Below are positions 27,335-36,591 of a stretch of DNA of 64,000 bases, piece after piece. A program made the translations under genes and the position numbers. Position 1 is the first letter of the stretch; each line of letters begins with the position of its first letter. The notes beneath the pieces were generated by a model. It saw only the letters and a program-made list of their open reading frames with translations, did not search any database and had not been told where the DNA came from. This DNA comes from Priestia filamentosa (GTDB taxonomy: Bacteria; Bacillota; Bacilli; Bacillales; Bacillaceae_H). The stretch is from NCBI RefSeq assembly GCF_900177535.1, contig NZ_FXAJ01000004.1, forward strand, positions 243,660 to 307,659, given 5' to 3'.

Positions 27335-27348
27335 TGTAAGCGTTAACA
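27335..27348 (+). promoter_or_regulatory. cre (CcpA) site ahead of treP
   Basis: TGTAAGCGTTAACA fits the cre consensus exactly and is strongly palindromic. Lying downstream of the promoter, 20 bp ahead of the start, it should act as a CcpA roadblock. Confidence 0.85.
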
Positions 27349-27368
27349 AATAAGGGGGCGTTTCCATA

Positions 27369-28805
27369 GTGAACAGAGCATCTGTAGAACAGATTGTCCA
27401 TGCTTTAGGAGGAAAAGAAAATATTTTAACAGCAACACATTGTGTCACACGTTTACGACTTGTGTTAAAAGATGAGAGTAAAGTAAATCATGAAGATCTA
27501 AATAATATAGATCTTGTTAGAGGATCTTTCTCAACAAATGGACAATTTCAAGTTGTTATTGGACAGGGAACAGTTGATAAAGTGTACAAGGAATTTGTAA
27601 ACATTACAGGTGTTGGAGAATCTTCAAAAGAAGAAGTGAAAGATGAAGCATCTAAAAAAATGAATCCGCTTCAACGTGCTGTCAAAGCTCTTGCTGACAT
27701 CTTTATTCCGATTCTTCCAGCTATCGTAACCGCAGGTCTTTTAATGGGGATTAATAACATATTAACAAATCCAAATATCTTTTTTGATAGCAAATCTGTT
27801 GTTGATGTATACCCACAATGGGGAGACTTTGCAAATATTATTAATTTAATTGCTAATACAGCCTTTACCTTCTTGCCTGGATTAATCGGTTGGTCAGCGG
27901 TGACAAAATTTGGGGGGAGTCCGATATTAGGAATTGTTCTCGGATTGATGCTTGTCCACCCAGATCTTTTAAACGCGTGGGGATATGGAGAAGCGCAAAC
28001 TAAAGGTGATATTGCAACATGGAACTTATTTGGTCTTGAAATTGAGAAAGTTGGTTACCAAGGGCAAGTTCTGCCTGTGTTAGTAGCTTCGTACGTTCTT
28101 GCTAAAATTGAAAAATTCTTAAGAAAAAGAATACCAGATGCGATTCAGCTGTTAGTGGTAGCTCCAGTAGCTCTTTTAGTAACAGGGTTCTTATCCTTTA
28201 TTATCATTGGTCCAATCACAATGAATCTTGGTGGTCTTATTACAGACGGAGTTGTTTATTTATTTGATAAAGCTCCAATTGTTGGAGGACTTGTATACGG
28301 AGGGCTTTATGCGCCGCTTGTTATTACAGGAATGCATCATACGTTTTTAGCAGTTGATCTTCAGCTTATTGGTACAATTGGCGGAACTTTCTTGTGGCCT
28401 ATGCTTGCTCTTTCTAATATTGCACAAGGATCAGCGGCTCTTGCGATGATGCTTGTTACAAAAAATGAAAAAGTCAAAGGCCTTGCAGGTGCTTCATCTC
28501 TTTCTGCTTACTTAGGTGTTACAGAACCAGCCATGTTTGGCGTCAATTTACGTTTCCGCTATCCTTTTATTGCGGCAATTATCGGTTCTGCTATTGGAGG
28601 AATAGTGTTAGCAACAAATCTTGTTAAAGCTTCATCTGTTGGAGTTGGAGGTTTACCAGCCTTTTTCTCTATTATTCCATCATTTTGGCCTGTCTTTTTC
28701 ATAGGAATGGGCATAAGCATTGTTGTTCCGTTTTTATTAACCCTTGTAATGGGGAAATTCGCAAATCGAAAAGAAGTGGAAGTAAAACGTTCTATAAGCC
28801 AATAA
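27369..28805 (+). CDS. treP: Trehalose-specific PTS enzyme IIBC
   Basis: The 478-residue transporter imports trehalose as trehalose-6-phosphate. An N-terminal EIIB domain has the phospho-cysteine in THCVTRLRL (Cys25); an EIIC membrane domain runs from about residue 105 to 470. No EIIA domain is present, as in B. subtilis TreP, so phosphate must come from an EIIA encoded elsewhere. The GTG start at 27369 follows AAGGGGGCG. Confidence 0.94.
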   Translation: MNRASVEQIVHALGGKENILTATHCVTRLRLVLKDESKVNHEDLNNIDLVRGSFSTNGQFQVVIGQGTVDKVYKEFVNITGVGESSKEEVKDEASKKMNPLQRAVKALADIFIPILPAIVTAGLLMGINNILTNPNIFFDSKSVVDVYPQWGDFANIINLIANTAFTFLPGLIGWSAVTKFGGSPILGIVLGLMLVHPDLLNAWGYGEAQTKGDIATWNLFGLEIEKVGYQGQVLPVLVASYVLAKIEKFLRKRIPDAIQLLVVAPVALLVTGFLSFIIIGPITMNLGGLITDGVVYLFDKAPIVGGLVYGGLYAPLVITGMHHTFLAVDLQLIGTIGGTFLWPMLALSNIAQGSAALAMMLVTKNEKVKGLAGASSLSAYLGVTEPAMFGVNLRFRYPFIAAIIGSAIGGIVLATNLVKASSVGVGGLPAFFSIIPSFWPVFFIGMGISIVVPFLLTLVMGKFANRKEVEVKRSISQ

Positions 28806-28835
28806 AGAGATAAAAAGAGGAGAGGATAAAAGGTT

Positions 28836-30497
28836 ATGAAATATGAATGGTGGAGAAAGGCCGTCGTTTATCAAATCTACCCTAAAAGTTTTTATGATAC
28901 AGAAGGAACAGGAGTTGGCGATCTTAAAGGGGTTACAAAAAAGCTTGATTACTTAAAAACATTAGGTGTTGATGTTATTTGGCTAACCCCAATTTATGAA
29001 TCACCTCAAAACGATAACGGTTACGATATTAGTGATTATTATAAGATTTATGAACCTTATGGAACAATGGAAGATTTCGAAGACCTTCTTTTTCAAGCGC
29101 ATGAAAAAGGATTAAAAATTGTTATGGATATTGTTGTTAATCATACATCAACAGCCCATAAATGGTTCAAAGAAGCAAAGAAAGGTCCCTCTAACCCTTA
29201 CCGAGATTTCTATATTTGGAAAGAAGGAAAAGAAGGGGGGCCACCAACGAACTGGAAATCCAAGTTTGGTGGATCTGCATGGGAATATGACGAAGATAGC
29301 AACCAATATTATTTGCACCTTTATGATGTTACCCAAGCTGATTTAAACTGGGAAAATGAAAAGGTACGCCAAGAAGTTTATAAAATGATGAACTTCTGGT
29401 TCCAAAAAGGTGTGGATGGTTTCCGTCTTGATGTTATTAATGTGATTTCAAAAGATCAGCGCTTTTTAGATGATGATAATGGAGATGGACGTAAATATTA
29501 TACAGATGGTCCGCGTGTTCATGAATATATGAATGAAATGAATAGAACGGTATTTTCAAAATATAACGTAATGACAGTTGGGGAAATGTCATCAACAGCT
29601 CCAGAGGAATGTGTAAAGTATACAAATCCGGAAAGACAGGAGCTGAATATGACCTTCAACTTTCATCATTTGAAAGTAGATTATAAAGACGGTGAGAAAT
29701 GGAGCAACGCACCATTTGATTTCTTACAGCTCAAAGAAATCCTCTCACACTGGCAAGAATATATGGACAAAGGGGACGGCTGGAATGCACTTTTTTGGTG
29801 CAACCATGACCAGCCGCGAGTTGTCTCCCGCTATGGAAATGATCAAGAATATCATAAAGAATCAGCAAAAATGCTCGCAACTGTTGTTCATATGATGAAA
29901 GGAACACCATACATTTATCAAGGTGAAGAGATTGGAATGACAAATCCCTATTTTAGTGATATTAAACAATATCGCGATGTTGAATCACTGAATATGTTTA
30001 AAGAAAAAAAGGAAGAAGGATGGTCAGAGGAAGAAATTCTAGCCATTTTAAAGCAAAAGTCTCGGGATAACTCGAGAACACCAATGCAGTGGAATGGTGA
30101 TGAGCATGGTGGTTTTACGACAGGAACACCATGGATTTCACTTGCTCCGAACTATGAACATATTAATGTGAAAGAAGCGTTAGAAGATGAAGAGTCCATT
30201 TTTTATCACTATCGAAAATTGATAGACCTTCGAAAAACGTACAATATAATTACAGAAGGAGATTATAAGCTATTATTACGAAAAGATGAACGAATTTTTG
30301 CGTATACACGTAATACAGAAGAAGAACAGCTTGTTGTACTCAATAACTTTTATAGTGAAGACCAATCATTTTCTTTACCTGAAAGTGTGATAGAAAATGG
30401 TGAGCTTCTGTTAGGAAACTACAATGATGCTCCTTCATTACAAAGAACGATAACGTTACGACCTTATGAATCAGTTATTTATCTTTCGAAAAAGTAA
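28836..30497 (+). CDS. treA: Phospho-alpha-(1,1)-glucosidase (trehalose-6-phosphate hydrolase)
   Basis: The 553-residue GH13 enzyme splits trehalose-6-phosphate into glucose and glucose-6-phosphate. The catalytic regions are visible: DIVVNHTS, GFRLDVINV (nucleophile Asp199), the acid Glu in VGEMSST and NHDQPR. The opening WWRKAVVYQIYPKSF is typical of TreA/TreC. It lies 30 bp after treP behind a GGAGAGG. Confidence 0.95.
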   Translation: MKYEWWRKAVVYQIYPKSFYDTEGTGVGDLKGVTKKLDYLKTLGVDVIWLTPIYESPQNDNGYDISDYYKIYEPYGTMEDFEDLLFQAHEKGLKIVMDIVVNHTSTAHKWFKEAKKGPSNPYRDFYIWKEGKEGGPPTNWKSKFGGSAWEYDEDSNQYYLHLYDVTQADLNWENEKVRQEVYKMMNFWFQKGVDGFRLDVINVISKDQRFLDDDNGDGRKYYTDGPRVHEYMNEMNRTVFSKYNVMTVGEMSSTAPEECVKYTNPERQELNMTFNFHHLKVDYKDGEKWSNAPFDFLQLKEILSHWQEYMDKGDGWNALFWCNHDQPRVVSRYGNDQEYHKESAKMLATVVHMMKGTPYIYQGEEIGMTNPYFSDIKQYRDVESLNMFKEKKEEGWSEEEILAILKQKSRDNSRTPMQWNGDEHGGFTTGTPWISLAPNYEHINVKEALEDEESIFYHYRKLIDLRKTYNIITEGDYKLLLRKDERIFAYTRNTEEEQLVVLNNFYSEDQSFSLPESVIENGELLLGNYNDAPSLQRTITLRPYESVIYLSKK

Positions 30498-30553
30498 TAA
30501 TAGCTATTGCCATATGTAATGAACAACAATTACACTTTATAATGGTGATGAAA

Positions 30554-31270
30554 ATGAAAGAAAATAAATATATGAGTATATATCAAAATATTGTACAGGA
30601 CGTGAAAAGAGGGGAGTACAAGCCAGGTGACAAACTTCCCTCAGAGCACGAACTTGCCGAGCATTATAAAACATCAAGAGAAACAATTCGTAAATCGCTA
30701 AACTTGTTAGCTCAAAACGGCTATATCCAAAAGATTCGCGGAAAGGGATCCATTGTTCTGGATATGACACAATTTAACCTCCCTATTTCAGGCCTTGTTA
30801 GCTTTAAAGAGCTTTCTAAAGAGATGAGTAATCCACCTAAAACAAAAGTAAACGAGCTTACGGAAATGGAAGGGAACGCATTTTTAGAGAAAGTGTTAGA
30901 ACTCTCGCCAGGAGAGAAGGTGTGGCAAGTTGTCCGCTCACGAAATTTTGATGGGGAAAATGTTATTTTAGACAAAGATTACTTCAAACAAAGTATTGTT
31001 GAGCAATTGACAGTTGAGATTTGTAAGAACTCTATTTACGAGTATTTAGAGAAAGACTTAGGGTTGATTATCAGTTTTGCTAAAAAAGAATTTGTTGTGG
31101 AAAAATGCACAGAAGAAGACTACGCATATTTAGATTTAAAAGGATATGACCACGTTGTTGTTGTGCGCAACTACGTTTATCTTGAAGATGCGACTCTTTT
31201 TCAATACACGGAATCAAGACATCGCCTTGATAAATTTCAGTTCGTCGATTTCGCCAGAAGAGAAAAATAA
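30554..31270 (+). CDS. treR: Trehalose operon repressor TreR (GntR family)
   Basis: The 238-residue repressor has an N-terminal winged helix (SIYQNIVQDVKRGEYKPGDK, then SEHELAEHYKTSRETIRKSL) and a UTRA effector domain from about residue 75. In B. subtilis it releases DNA on binding trehalose-6-phosphate. ATG 30554 gives 238 residues, equal to B. subtilis TreR, with GGTGA five bases ahead; two ATGs upstream are alternatives. It closes treP-treA-treR. Confidence 0.93.
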   Translation: MKENKYMSIYQNIVQDVKRGEYKPGDKLPSEHELAEHYKTSRETIRKSLNLLAQNGYIQKIRGKGSIVLDMTQFNLPISGLVSFKELSKEMSNPPKTKVNELTEMEGNAFLEKVLELSPGEKVWQVVRSRNFDGENVILDKDYFKQSIVEQLTVEICKNSIYEYLEKDLGLIISFAKKEFVVEKCTEEDYAYLDLKGYDHVVVVRNYVYLEDATLFQYTESRHRLDKFQFVDFARREK

Positions 31271-31297
31271 GACACGGCATACAGCCGTGTCTTATTT
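31265..31297 (+). terminator. Terminator of the tre operon
   Basis: A 14-bp stem, AAATAAGACACGGC and its complement, with an ATACA loop and T5. Confidence 0.92.
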
Positions 31298-31349
31298 TTA
31301 TTGTGAAGAAAGAAGAATGAGGATTAAAATAATGGTTAGGAGGGAAACT

Positions 31350-31789
31350 ATGAAGAGAAATTCAAAAAGCGTAGGAAGCCATATCATTGCTATAACTTTA
31401 ATTGTACTTCTCGTCTTATTTTCAGTTAGTGTCATTTTCTTTGGTGTTTTATTTGGAACAGTTGGTTTTTTTCATATTTCAAAGTCGAGTTATGACTCTA
31501 TTTGGTCTATTTGCTTATTTATTTTACTTCTTTCTTTTGTAAGTGGATTTCTAGAGCTTTTGAGTATCTATTGAAGATTATAGTAACAGGGATCTCTGCA
31601 CAGTTTAAAGTAACCGTTCTTTTAAAGTATGGAGTAGAACTTCTCTTTCTTTATGGATCTCTTTCCATTGTAGACGACTGGATGGAGAGTATATCGCTAT
31701 CTTCGTATAGTAAACTATTTTTCGCTATTTTACTTCTTATCATAGGGCATATTGATTCTTTACAAAACAAGAAGCATAAAAATAAATGA
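31350..31789 (+). pseudogene. Frameshifted small membrane protein gene, YrvL-like
   Basis: Two overlapping frames make one plausible protein. The first (ATG 31350, behind AGGAGGGA) encodes two hydrophobic segments and GTVGFFHISKSSYDSIWSI, then stops at 31574. The second frame, open to 31789, continues with FEYLLKIIVTGISAQF, two more hydrophobic segments and a basic tail. The shared span is 440 bp, one base short of a whole number of codons, which fits a single-base loss near 31540-31575. The parts resemble the YrvL family by eye only. A sequencing error could mimic this. Confidence 0.5.
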
Positions 31790-32095
31790 AGAGTCATGAA
31801 TAGATTAAATTTCTAGTTCGTTAGCCCCTTAATAAAAATTCGCTTGTTATGTATAATGATGTAATTATTGTGAAAGAAGAAAAAGTGGAGTGCCGGTGGA
31901 AAATGTGCTGTACTGCCTTTTTACCGGCTATTTGTGATGAGAAAAAAACCAAGTGTAAAATTATTCAAATAAACTAATATTCAGTCTATTTATTTACCTC
32001 TAGAACTTCTCTTTCAAGTTCAGTAGAATAGAGAAATGAGCTTATTTTATGTATAACCTATTCATTATTTTGAATATGGTTAAAGGAGTGTTTTA
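31790..32095 (+). other. 306-bp leader region before the second permease
   Basis: A TATAAT box at 31852-31857 would start a leader of about 230 nt. It contains a hairpin with stem GCCGGT / ACCGGC (31892-31897, 31923-31928) extended by AAAA/TTTT pairs. No T-box, lysine riboswitch or other known class was recognised, and no TGGCAC-N5-TTGC element is present. AAAGGAGTG precedes the permease start. Confidence 0.4.
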
Positions 32096-33532
32096 ATGAG
32101 TAATAATGAACAACAAAATAATGGCTTACAAAGAACAATGAAAGCCCGACACTTGTTTATGATCTCCTTAGGAGGCTGTATTGGAACAGGCTTCTTTTTA
32201 GGGTCAGGATATACAATTAACCAAGCAGGTTCACTAGGTGCGGTTTTATCATACTTAGTAGGTGGACTTGTAATGTACTTAACCCTTGTTTGTTTAGGTG
32301 AGTTGTCTGTTGCAATGCCTGAATCGGGATCATTCCAGACATATGCTACAAAATTTATTGGTCCTGCAACGGGATTTGCGATTGGCTGGCTATACTGGTT
32401 AGGTTGGGGTGTAACGGTTGCCCTAGAGTTTTTATCATCAGGTCAGCTTATGCAACGATGGTTTCCAGATTCGCCAATTTGGATGTGGTGTTTAATCTTT
32501 ACTATAGTTGTCTTTTTACTAAATGCTTTATCAGCAAAGGCATTTGGGGAATCTGAATTTGTCTTTTCGAGTATTAAGATATTAGCTATTTTATTATTTA
32601 TTATTGTCGGCGGAGCCGCAATGTTTGGGCTTGTAGACATGAAAGGTGGAGAAAGCGCGCCGTTTTTCTCTCACTTTGTTAGCGACGGTCTTTTTCCAAA
32701 TGGCGTAACGGCTCTTCTTATTACGATGATTAGCGTAAACTTTTCGTTCCAAGGAACAGAGCTTATCGGGATTGCGGCAGGAGAGAGTGAAAATCCTGAA
32801 AAAACAATTCCAAAATCTATTCGACAAACGGTATGGAGAACGCTTTTCTTCTTTGTTCTTTCTGTAGTTATCGTAGCAGGGGTATTACCAAGAGAGCAGG
32901 CGGGCGTTGTTGAAAGTCCGTTCGTGGCTGTGTTAGATAAAGTTGGAGTACCGTATGCAGCAGATATTATGAACTTTGTAATTTTAATTGCACTTTTATC
33001 TGTTGCAAACTCAGGTCTTTATGCAGCAACTCGTATTCTTTATTCGCTTTCTAAAGAAGGAATGGCAAGCCCTTCAATTGCTAAAGTAAATAAAAAAGGG
33101 ATTCCAATGAATGCGTTGCTGATTACACTTGCTGTAGCACTCTTATCGCTTCTTTCAAGCGTTTTTGCAGCAGAAACCGTATTTGTTTGGCTTCTGTCAC
33201 TTGCAGGATTAGGAGCGCAAATTGGTTGGATTGCCATTACCTGGTCACATCTAGCATTTAGAAAGAAATATGTGCAACAAGGCGGAAAAGTAGAAGATTT
33301 AAAGTTCAAAACTCCGCTTTATCCATTTTTACCTGCAGTGGCTTTAATTGCAAATCTTATCGTTATGGCAAGCATGGCGTTTGATGGAGAACAACGATTA
33401 GCTCTTTATTGGGGAGGCGGCTTTTTCATTGCTTGTTATATTTACTACTTTATTCGAGTAAAAGGCAAGCGAGAAGGAAAAGAGTTTAAACAAGAAGTAG
33501 AGCTAAAAGAAGGAAAACGAATGATGATGTAA
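32096..33532 (+). CDS. Amino acid permease, paralogue of the SigL-driven permease
   Basis: The 478-residue APC permease matches the protein at 23515 residue for residue over most of its length, including RHLFMISLGGCIGTGFF and VFVWLLSLAGLGAQIGWIAIT. It should import a cationic or related amino acid. ATG 32096 follows AAAGGAGTG. It has no SigL promoter or RocR-type block, so it is probably expressed under different conditions from its paralogue. Confidence 0.88.
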   Translation: MSNNEQQNNGLQRTMKARHLFMISLGGCIGTGFFLGSGYTINQAGSLGAVLSYLVGGLVMYLTLVCLGELSVAMPESGSFQTYATKFIGPATGFAIGWLYWLGWGVTVALEFLSSGQLMQRWFPDSPIWMWCLIFTIVVFLLNALSAKAFGESEFVFSSIKILAILLFIIVGGAAMFGLVDMKGGESAPFFSHFVSDGLFPNGVTALLITMISVNFSFQGTELIGIAAGESENPEKTIPKSIRQTVWRTLFFFVLSVVIVAGVLPREQAGVVESPFVAVLDKVGVPYAADIMNFVILIALLSVANSGLYAATRILYSLSKEGMASPSIAKVNKKGIPMNALLITLAVALLSLLSSVFAAETVFVWLLSLAGLGAQIGWIAITWSHLAFRKKYVQQGGKVEDLKFKTPLYPFLPAVALIANLIVMASMAFDGEQRLALYWGGGFFIACYIYYFIRVKGKREGKEFKQEVELKEGKRMMM

Positions 33533-33579
33533 CACAAAAGGAGCGAGTTCTCGTATGAGAAATCGCTCCTTTTTGTGTT
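33531..33579. terminator. Bidirectional terminator between the permease and ykoC
   Basis: Arms AACACAAAAGGAGCGA and TCGCTCCTTTTTGTGTT enclose a 16-nt loop that itself can pair (CTC/GAG). Convergent genes share it. Confidence 0.88.
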
Positions 33580-34354
33580 AAAACGTAAATTGAAAAAGCT
33601 TAGGAGCATAATAGCAAATGGCCATCACGAGGAAAGTGGAGAGAAGGAAAATGGCATCCTTCTTTTTGATAGACGTTGTTTTATAAAAAACGCGTCCTTT
33701 CGCTCCTGTAAATCCTTTTGACTCCATAGCAAGTGCTGTTCGTTCTGCTTTACGAATAGCACTTGCTAAAAGAGGAATAATATAACGCTTCAACTGATGA
33801 ATTCGGTCTTTAAGCGTTGTTGCTCGTTTAATTCCGCGAATACGATGAGCATTTTGAATGGTTTGAAACTCATCCTTCATCTGGGGTAAAAAGCGATAAC
33901 CTGCTAGTATACCGTAAGCAAATTTAGGTGGCAGCTTACATTGCTGCATAAGACTTAACATCAGCTCTGTTTTATCTGTAGTAAAAATAAATAACAATGA
34001 GAGAGAGGCAAAACCAAGCACTCTTAAAGCAAGGCTAAGTCCATTTTGAAGCGTTGTCTCTGTAACCGTAATAAACCAAACATGAGCGATAACTTTGCTT
34101 CCTGTTTTAAATTCTTCATCCCCAAAAACAATAGAAGTCCAAAAGTAGCCAAAAGCCACAAGCAGAAAAGGAAGCAGAACAAGGAGCCATTTTTTGAAAG
34201 AAACCTTGCCAAATGCAAATGTGGCTAAGACGGTGATGATAAAGAATAATAAAGGCGTCCACACTGTCAAAAAGAGCGATAAGAAAATAACAGACAGTAA
34301 AACAACAAGTCCTTTTATGGCAGGATTAATCTCTTCAAGTTGCAAGGAGGTCAC
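33578..34354 (-). CDS. ykoC: ECF transporter T component, YkoC
   Basis: The 258-residue EcfT-type protein (CbiQ family) couples the ATPases to the substrate-binding subunit. Hydrophobic helices fill the first 130 residues, and two cytoplasmic coupling motifs with the A-R-G-like pattern follow (AHRIRGIKRATTLKDRI and ALAMESKGFTGAKGR). It overlaps ykoD by 20 bp. The start is either GTG 34354 or TTG 34345, which sits behind GAAGGTGA. Confidence 0.9.
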   Translation of the reverse strand: MTSLQLEEINPAIKGLVVLLSVIFLSLFLTVWTPLLFFIITVLATFAFGKVSFKKWLLVLLPFLLVAFGYFWTSIVFGDEEFKTGSKVIAHVWFITVTETTLQNGLSLALRVLGFASLSLLFIFTTDKTELMLSLMQQCKLPPKFAYGILAGYRFLPQMKDEFQTIQNAHRIRGIKRATTLKDRIHQLKRYIIPLLASAIRKAERTALAMESKGFTGAKGRVFYKTTSIKKKDAIFLLSTFLVMAICYYAPKLFQFTF

Positions 34355-36008
34355 CTTCTTTCTCTAGCGCACATTGAACTTTTATTTCGAGCGGGAGGTC
34401 AAGATTGGCTTTTTCAAGCAAAGCTTGTTCTTCCCAAAGGAATTCTGTCGGTCCATTAAAAAGCAACTTTCCTTCATGTAAAACGAGAACTCGATCAGCT
34501 TTTTCGTGAACAAGCTCCATATCATGAGTAATTAAAAGTACTGTTGTCCCGTCCTTGACACGTTGATCTAAAAGGGTTAGTAGCTCTTTTGTTGTTTGTG
34601 CATCTTGTCCAAACGTTGGTTCATCTAAAATTAAAAAGGATTGTTCATCGACAAGCATTGTTGCTACACTTAAGCGTCGCTTTTGACCTTGACTTAGTGA
34701 AAAGGGATTTTGATCTCTAACATGCAAAAGCTGGAATACCTCTAGCACATGTTTCGTTTTCTCTGTTACCTCTTCTTCTAATAAACCTTGTAGACGAAGG
34801 CCAAATGCTACTTCTTCAAAAACACTATCTGTTACGAACTGATGCTCTGGGTTTTGAAACACATAGCCTGTTTTTTGACGAAGTGTTTTTTCATCCCATT
34901 CTTTTAAATTTTTATTTTCTAATAAAATTTGGCCTGAAGAAGGTTTTTTTAAACGAGAAAGCAAGGTGGAGAGCGTAGACTTTCCAGCACCATTTGTTCC
35001 AATAAGAGCTACGATTTCGCCTCGGCCAATTTTAAAAGAAAGATTGGTAAGAAGTGAAGGGCCTTTCTTTTGATAAGAAAAAGAAACATCTTGAACATCA
35101 ATAAGCGTTTCTTTTTCTCTTTTCTTTTTCTTTCTATTGAAAAAGGGAGGAGAAGACTGAAGTCCTTTTAGAAACTCTTCCATTGAAAGAGGGAGAGCTC
35201 CTTTTTTGTACCAGCCTTTTTCAATTCCTGTATAGGCAAGGGAACTAATATGCGGAATCCATGTCCCATGTTCAATCAAAAGTTCATAATGATGTTTAAA
35301 ACAGTCTTCTAACGAAGTATCAAGGATCATTTCTCCGTCTTTATTAAAAACTAAACAGCGCTTTATGAGATGAACCCAATCATCTAATTTATGTTCAATA
35401 ACTAAAAGCGTAAATTTATATTCCTCCTGTAGCGTTGAGACGAGTGAAACAAGTTCTTTCGTTGAAGCAGGATCAAGATTTGCAGTTGGTTCATCTAGAA
35501 TAAGAATGTCTGGTTGAAGAGCGAGCACACAAGCAAGTGCTAGCTTTTGTTTTTGACCTCCAGATAGAATTGAAATAGAGCTTTGTTTATAAGGAAGAAG
35601 TCCAACAAGGGAGAGCATTTCATCAATTCGCTCTTCCATGTTTTCTTTTGGATAGTTAATATTTTCAAGCCCAAAAGCAACTTCATCTTCGAGCGTTAAC
35701 ATACAAAACTGATTATCTGGATTTTGAAATACTACCCCTACATATTGGCAGGCTTCTCCAGTTTCAAAGGAAGAAAGGTCTCTTCCGAAAATTTGTACTT
35801 CTCCATTCAAACTACCGTCAACAGCCTCTGGATACAATCCATTAAGGCAAAGCGTGAGGGTACTTTTGCCTGCACCACTTGGTCCTAATACAAAAATACT
35901 GTCACCTTTAGAGGCTGAAAAGGAAATATTCTTCAGCTTTTTTTCTTCATCTTCTTCAAATGAAAAACTTAAATTTTTAACATTAAGAGGCAGTCGATTT
36001 TCGATCAT
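34335..36008 (-). CDS. ykoD: ECF transporter ATPase with two fused ABC domains, YkoD
   Basis: The 557-residue protein has two ATPase domains. Domain 1 shows [17 protein letters not shown] and LDEPTANLDP (residues about 10-230); domain 2 shows GTNGAGKST, LSQGQKRR and LDEPTFGQD (about 310-540). A linker with a KK/RK-rich stretch joins them. ATG 36008 follows GGGTGGGA; a start at 36056 would lie deeper inside ykoE. It overlaps ykoE by 26 bp. Confidence 0.9.
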   Translation of the reverse strand: MIENRLPLNVKNLSFSFEEDEEKKLKNISFSASKGDSIFVLGPSGAGKSTLTLCLNGLYPEAVDGSLNGEVQIFGRDLSSFETGEACQYVGVVFQNPDNQFCMLTLEDEVAFGLENINYPKENMEERIDEMLSLVGLLPYKQSSISILSGGQKQKLALACVLALQPDILILDEPTANLDPASTKELVSLVSTLQEEYKFTLLVIEHKLDDWVHLIKRCLVFNKDGEMILDTSLEDCFKHHYELLIEHGTWIPHISSLAYTGIEKGWYKKGALPLSMEEFLKGLQSSPPFFNRKKKKREKETLIDVQDVSFSYQKKGPSLLTNLSFKIGRGEIVALIGTNGAGKSTLSTLLSRLKKPSSGQILLENKNLKEWDEKTLRQKTGYVFQNPEHQFVTDSVFEEVAFGLRLQGLLEEEVTEKTKHVLEVFQLLHVRDQNPFSLSQGQKRRLSVATMLVDEQSFLILDEPTFGQDAQTTKELLTLLDQRVKDGTTVLLITHDMELVHEKADRVLVLHEGKLLFNGPTEFLWEEQALLEKANLDLPLEIKVQCALEKEGDLLAT

Positions 36009-36591
36009 TTTTTGTTCCCACCCGTTTTTTATGTTCTTTTCCAAGCGCAAACCCATTTAAAACACCTGTGTTTGCCAATTGATCACTTAGCCATTTACCA
36101 AGTAAACCAGCGAGAAGAGCTCCGCTGACAAGTCGGACAGTAAGCATTGTACTAACATAAGAAGGGTCAAGAGCATTGTAGCCGGACAAGAAATAGCCCA
36201 TAATAAAGCTTGTTACAGAGGCACCCATACCAGCTAGCATAAGAATCGGCAGCGAGTATCGTTTCCAACCAGTAGCTGCGAATACAAGCTCAGGACCTAT
36301 CCCTTGGACAACTCCTGTTAAAAGAAGACGAGGACCTGAGGCGTTTCCAATCAGCAGTTCAACAGCAGCAGCAATTGTTTCTGAAATGAGGGCTGCTCCT
36401 GGTTTTCTAATGATATAGGCTGTAATAATTGAAACGATAAACCATATTCCGAAAATAAATTCATATACTAAGAGTCCGAACATTCCAAATAAAATGTTTC
36501 CAAGCTGTGTGAAAAGAAGGTACACAACAGCAAACACAACAGCTAATGCCGACATTACGACAATTTCTTTTAGTTTCCAGCTCTTTGTCAT
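35983..36591 (-). CDS. ykoE: ECF transporter S component for HMP/thiamine, YkoE
   Basis: The 202-residue membrane protein is the substrate-binding subunit of the YkoEDC importer, with about six helices starting IVVMSALAVVFAVVYLL. The family binds hydroxymethylpyrimidine or thiamine. It overlaps ykoF by four bases and lies in the TPP-riboswitch operon, which supports the assignment. Confidence 0.9.
   Translation of the reverse strand: MTKSWKLKEIVVMSALAVVFAVVYLLFTQLGNILFGMFGLLVYEFIFGIWFIVSIITAYIIRKPGAALISETIAAAVELLIGNASGPRLLLTGVVQGIGPELVFAATGWKRYSLPILMLAGMGASVTSFIMGYFLSGYNALDPSYVSTMLTVRLVSGALLAGLLGKWLSDQLANTGVLNGFALGKEHKKRVGTKNDRKSTAS

Noticed and set aside
31884..31911. A GG-N10-GC pattern suggesting a SigL promoter for the second permease
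   Set aside because: Only the GG and GC dinucleotides fit; the flanking TGGCAC and TTGCA bases do not, and no RocR-type block is present upstream.
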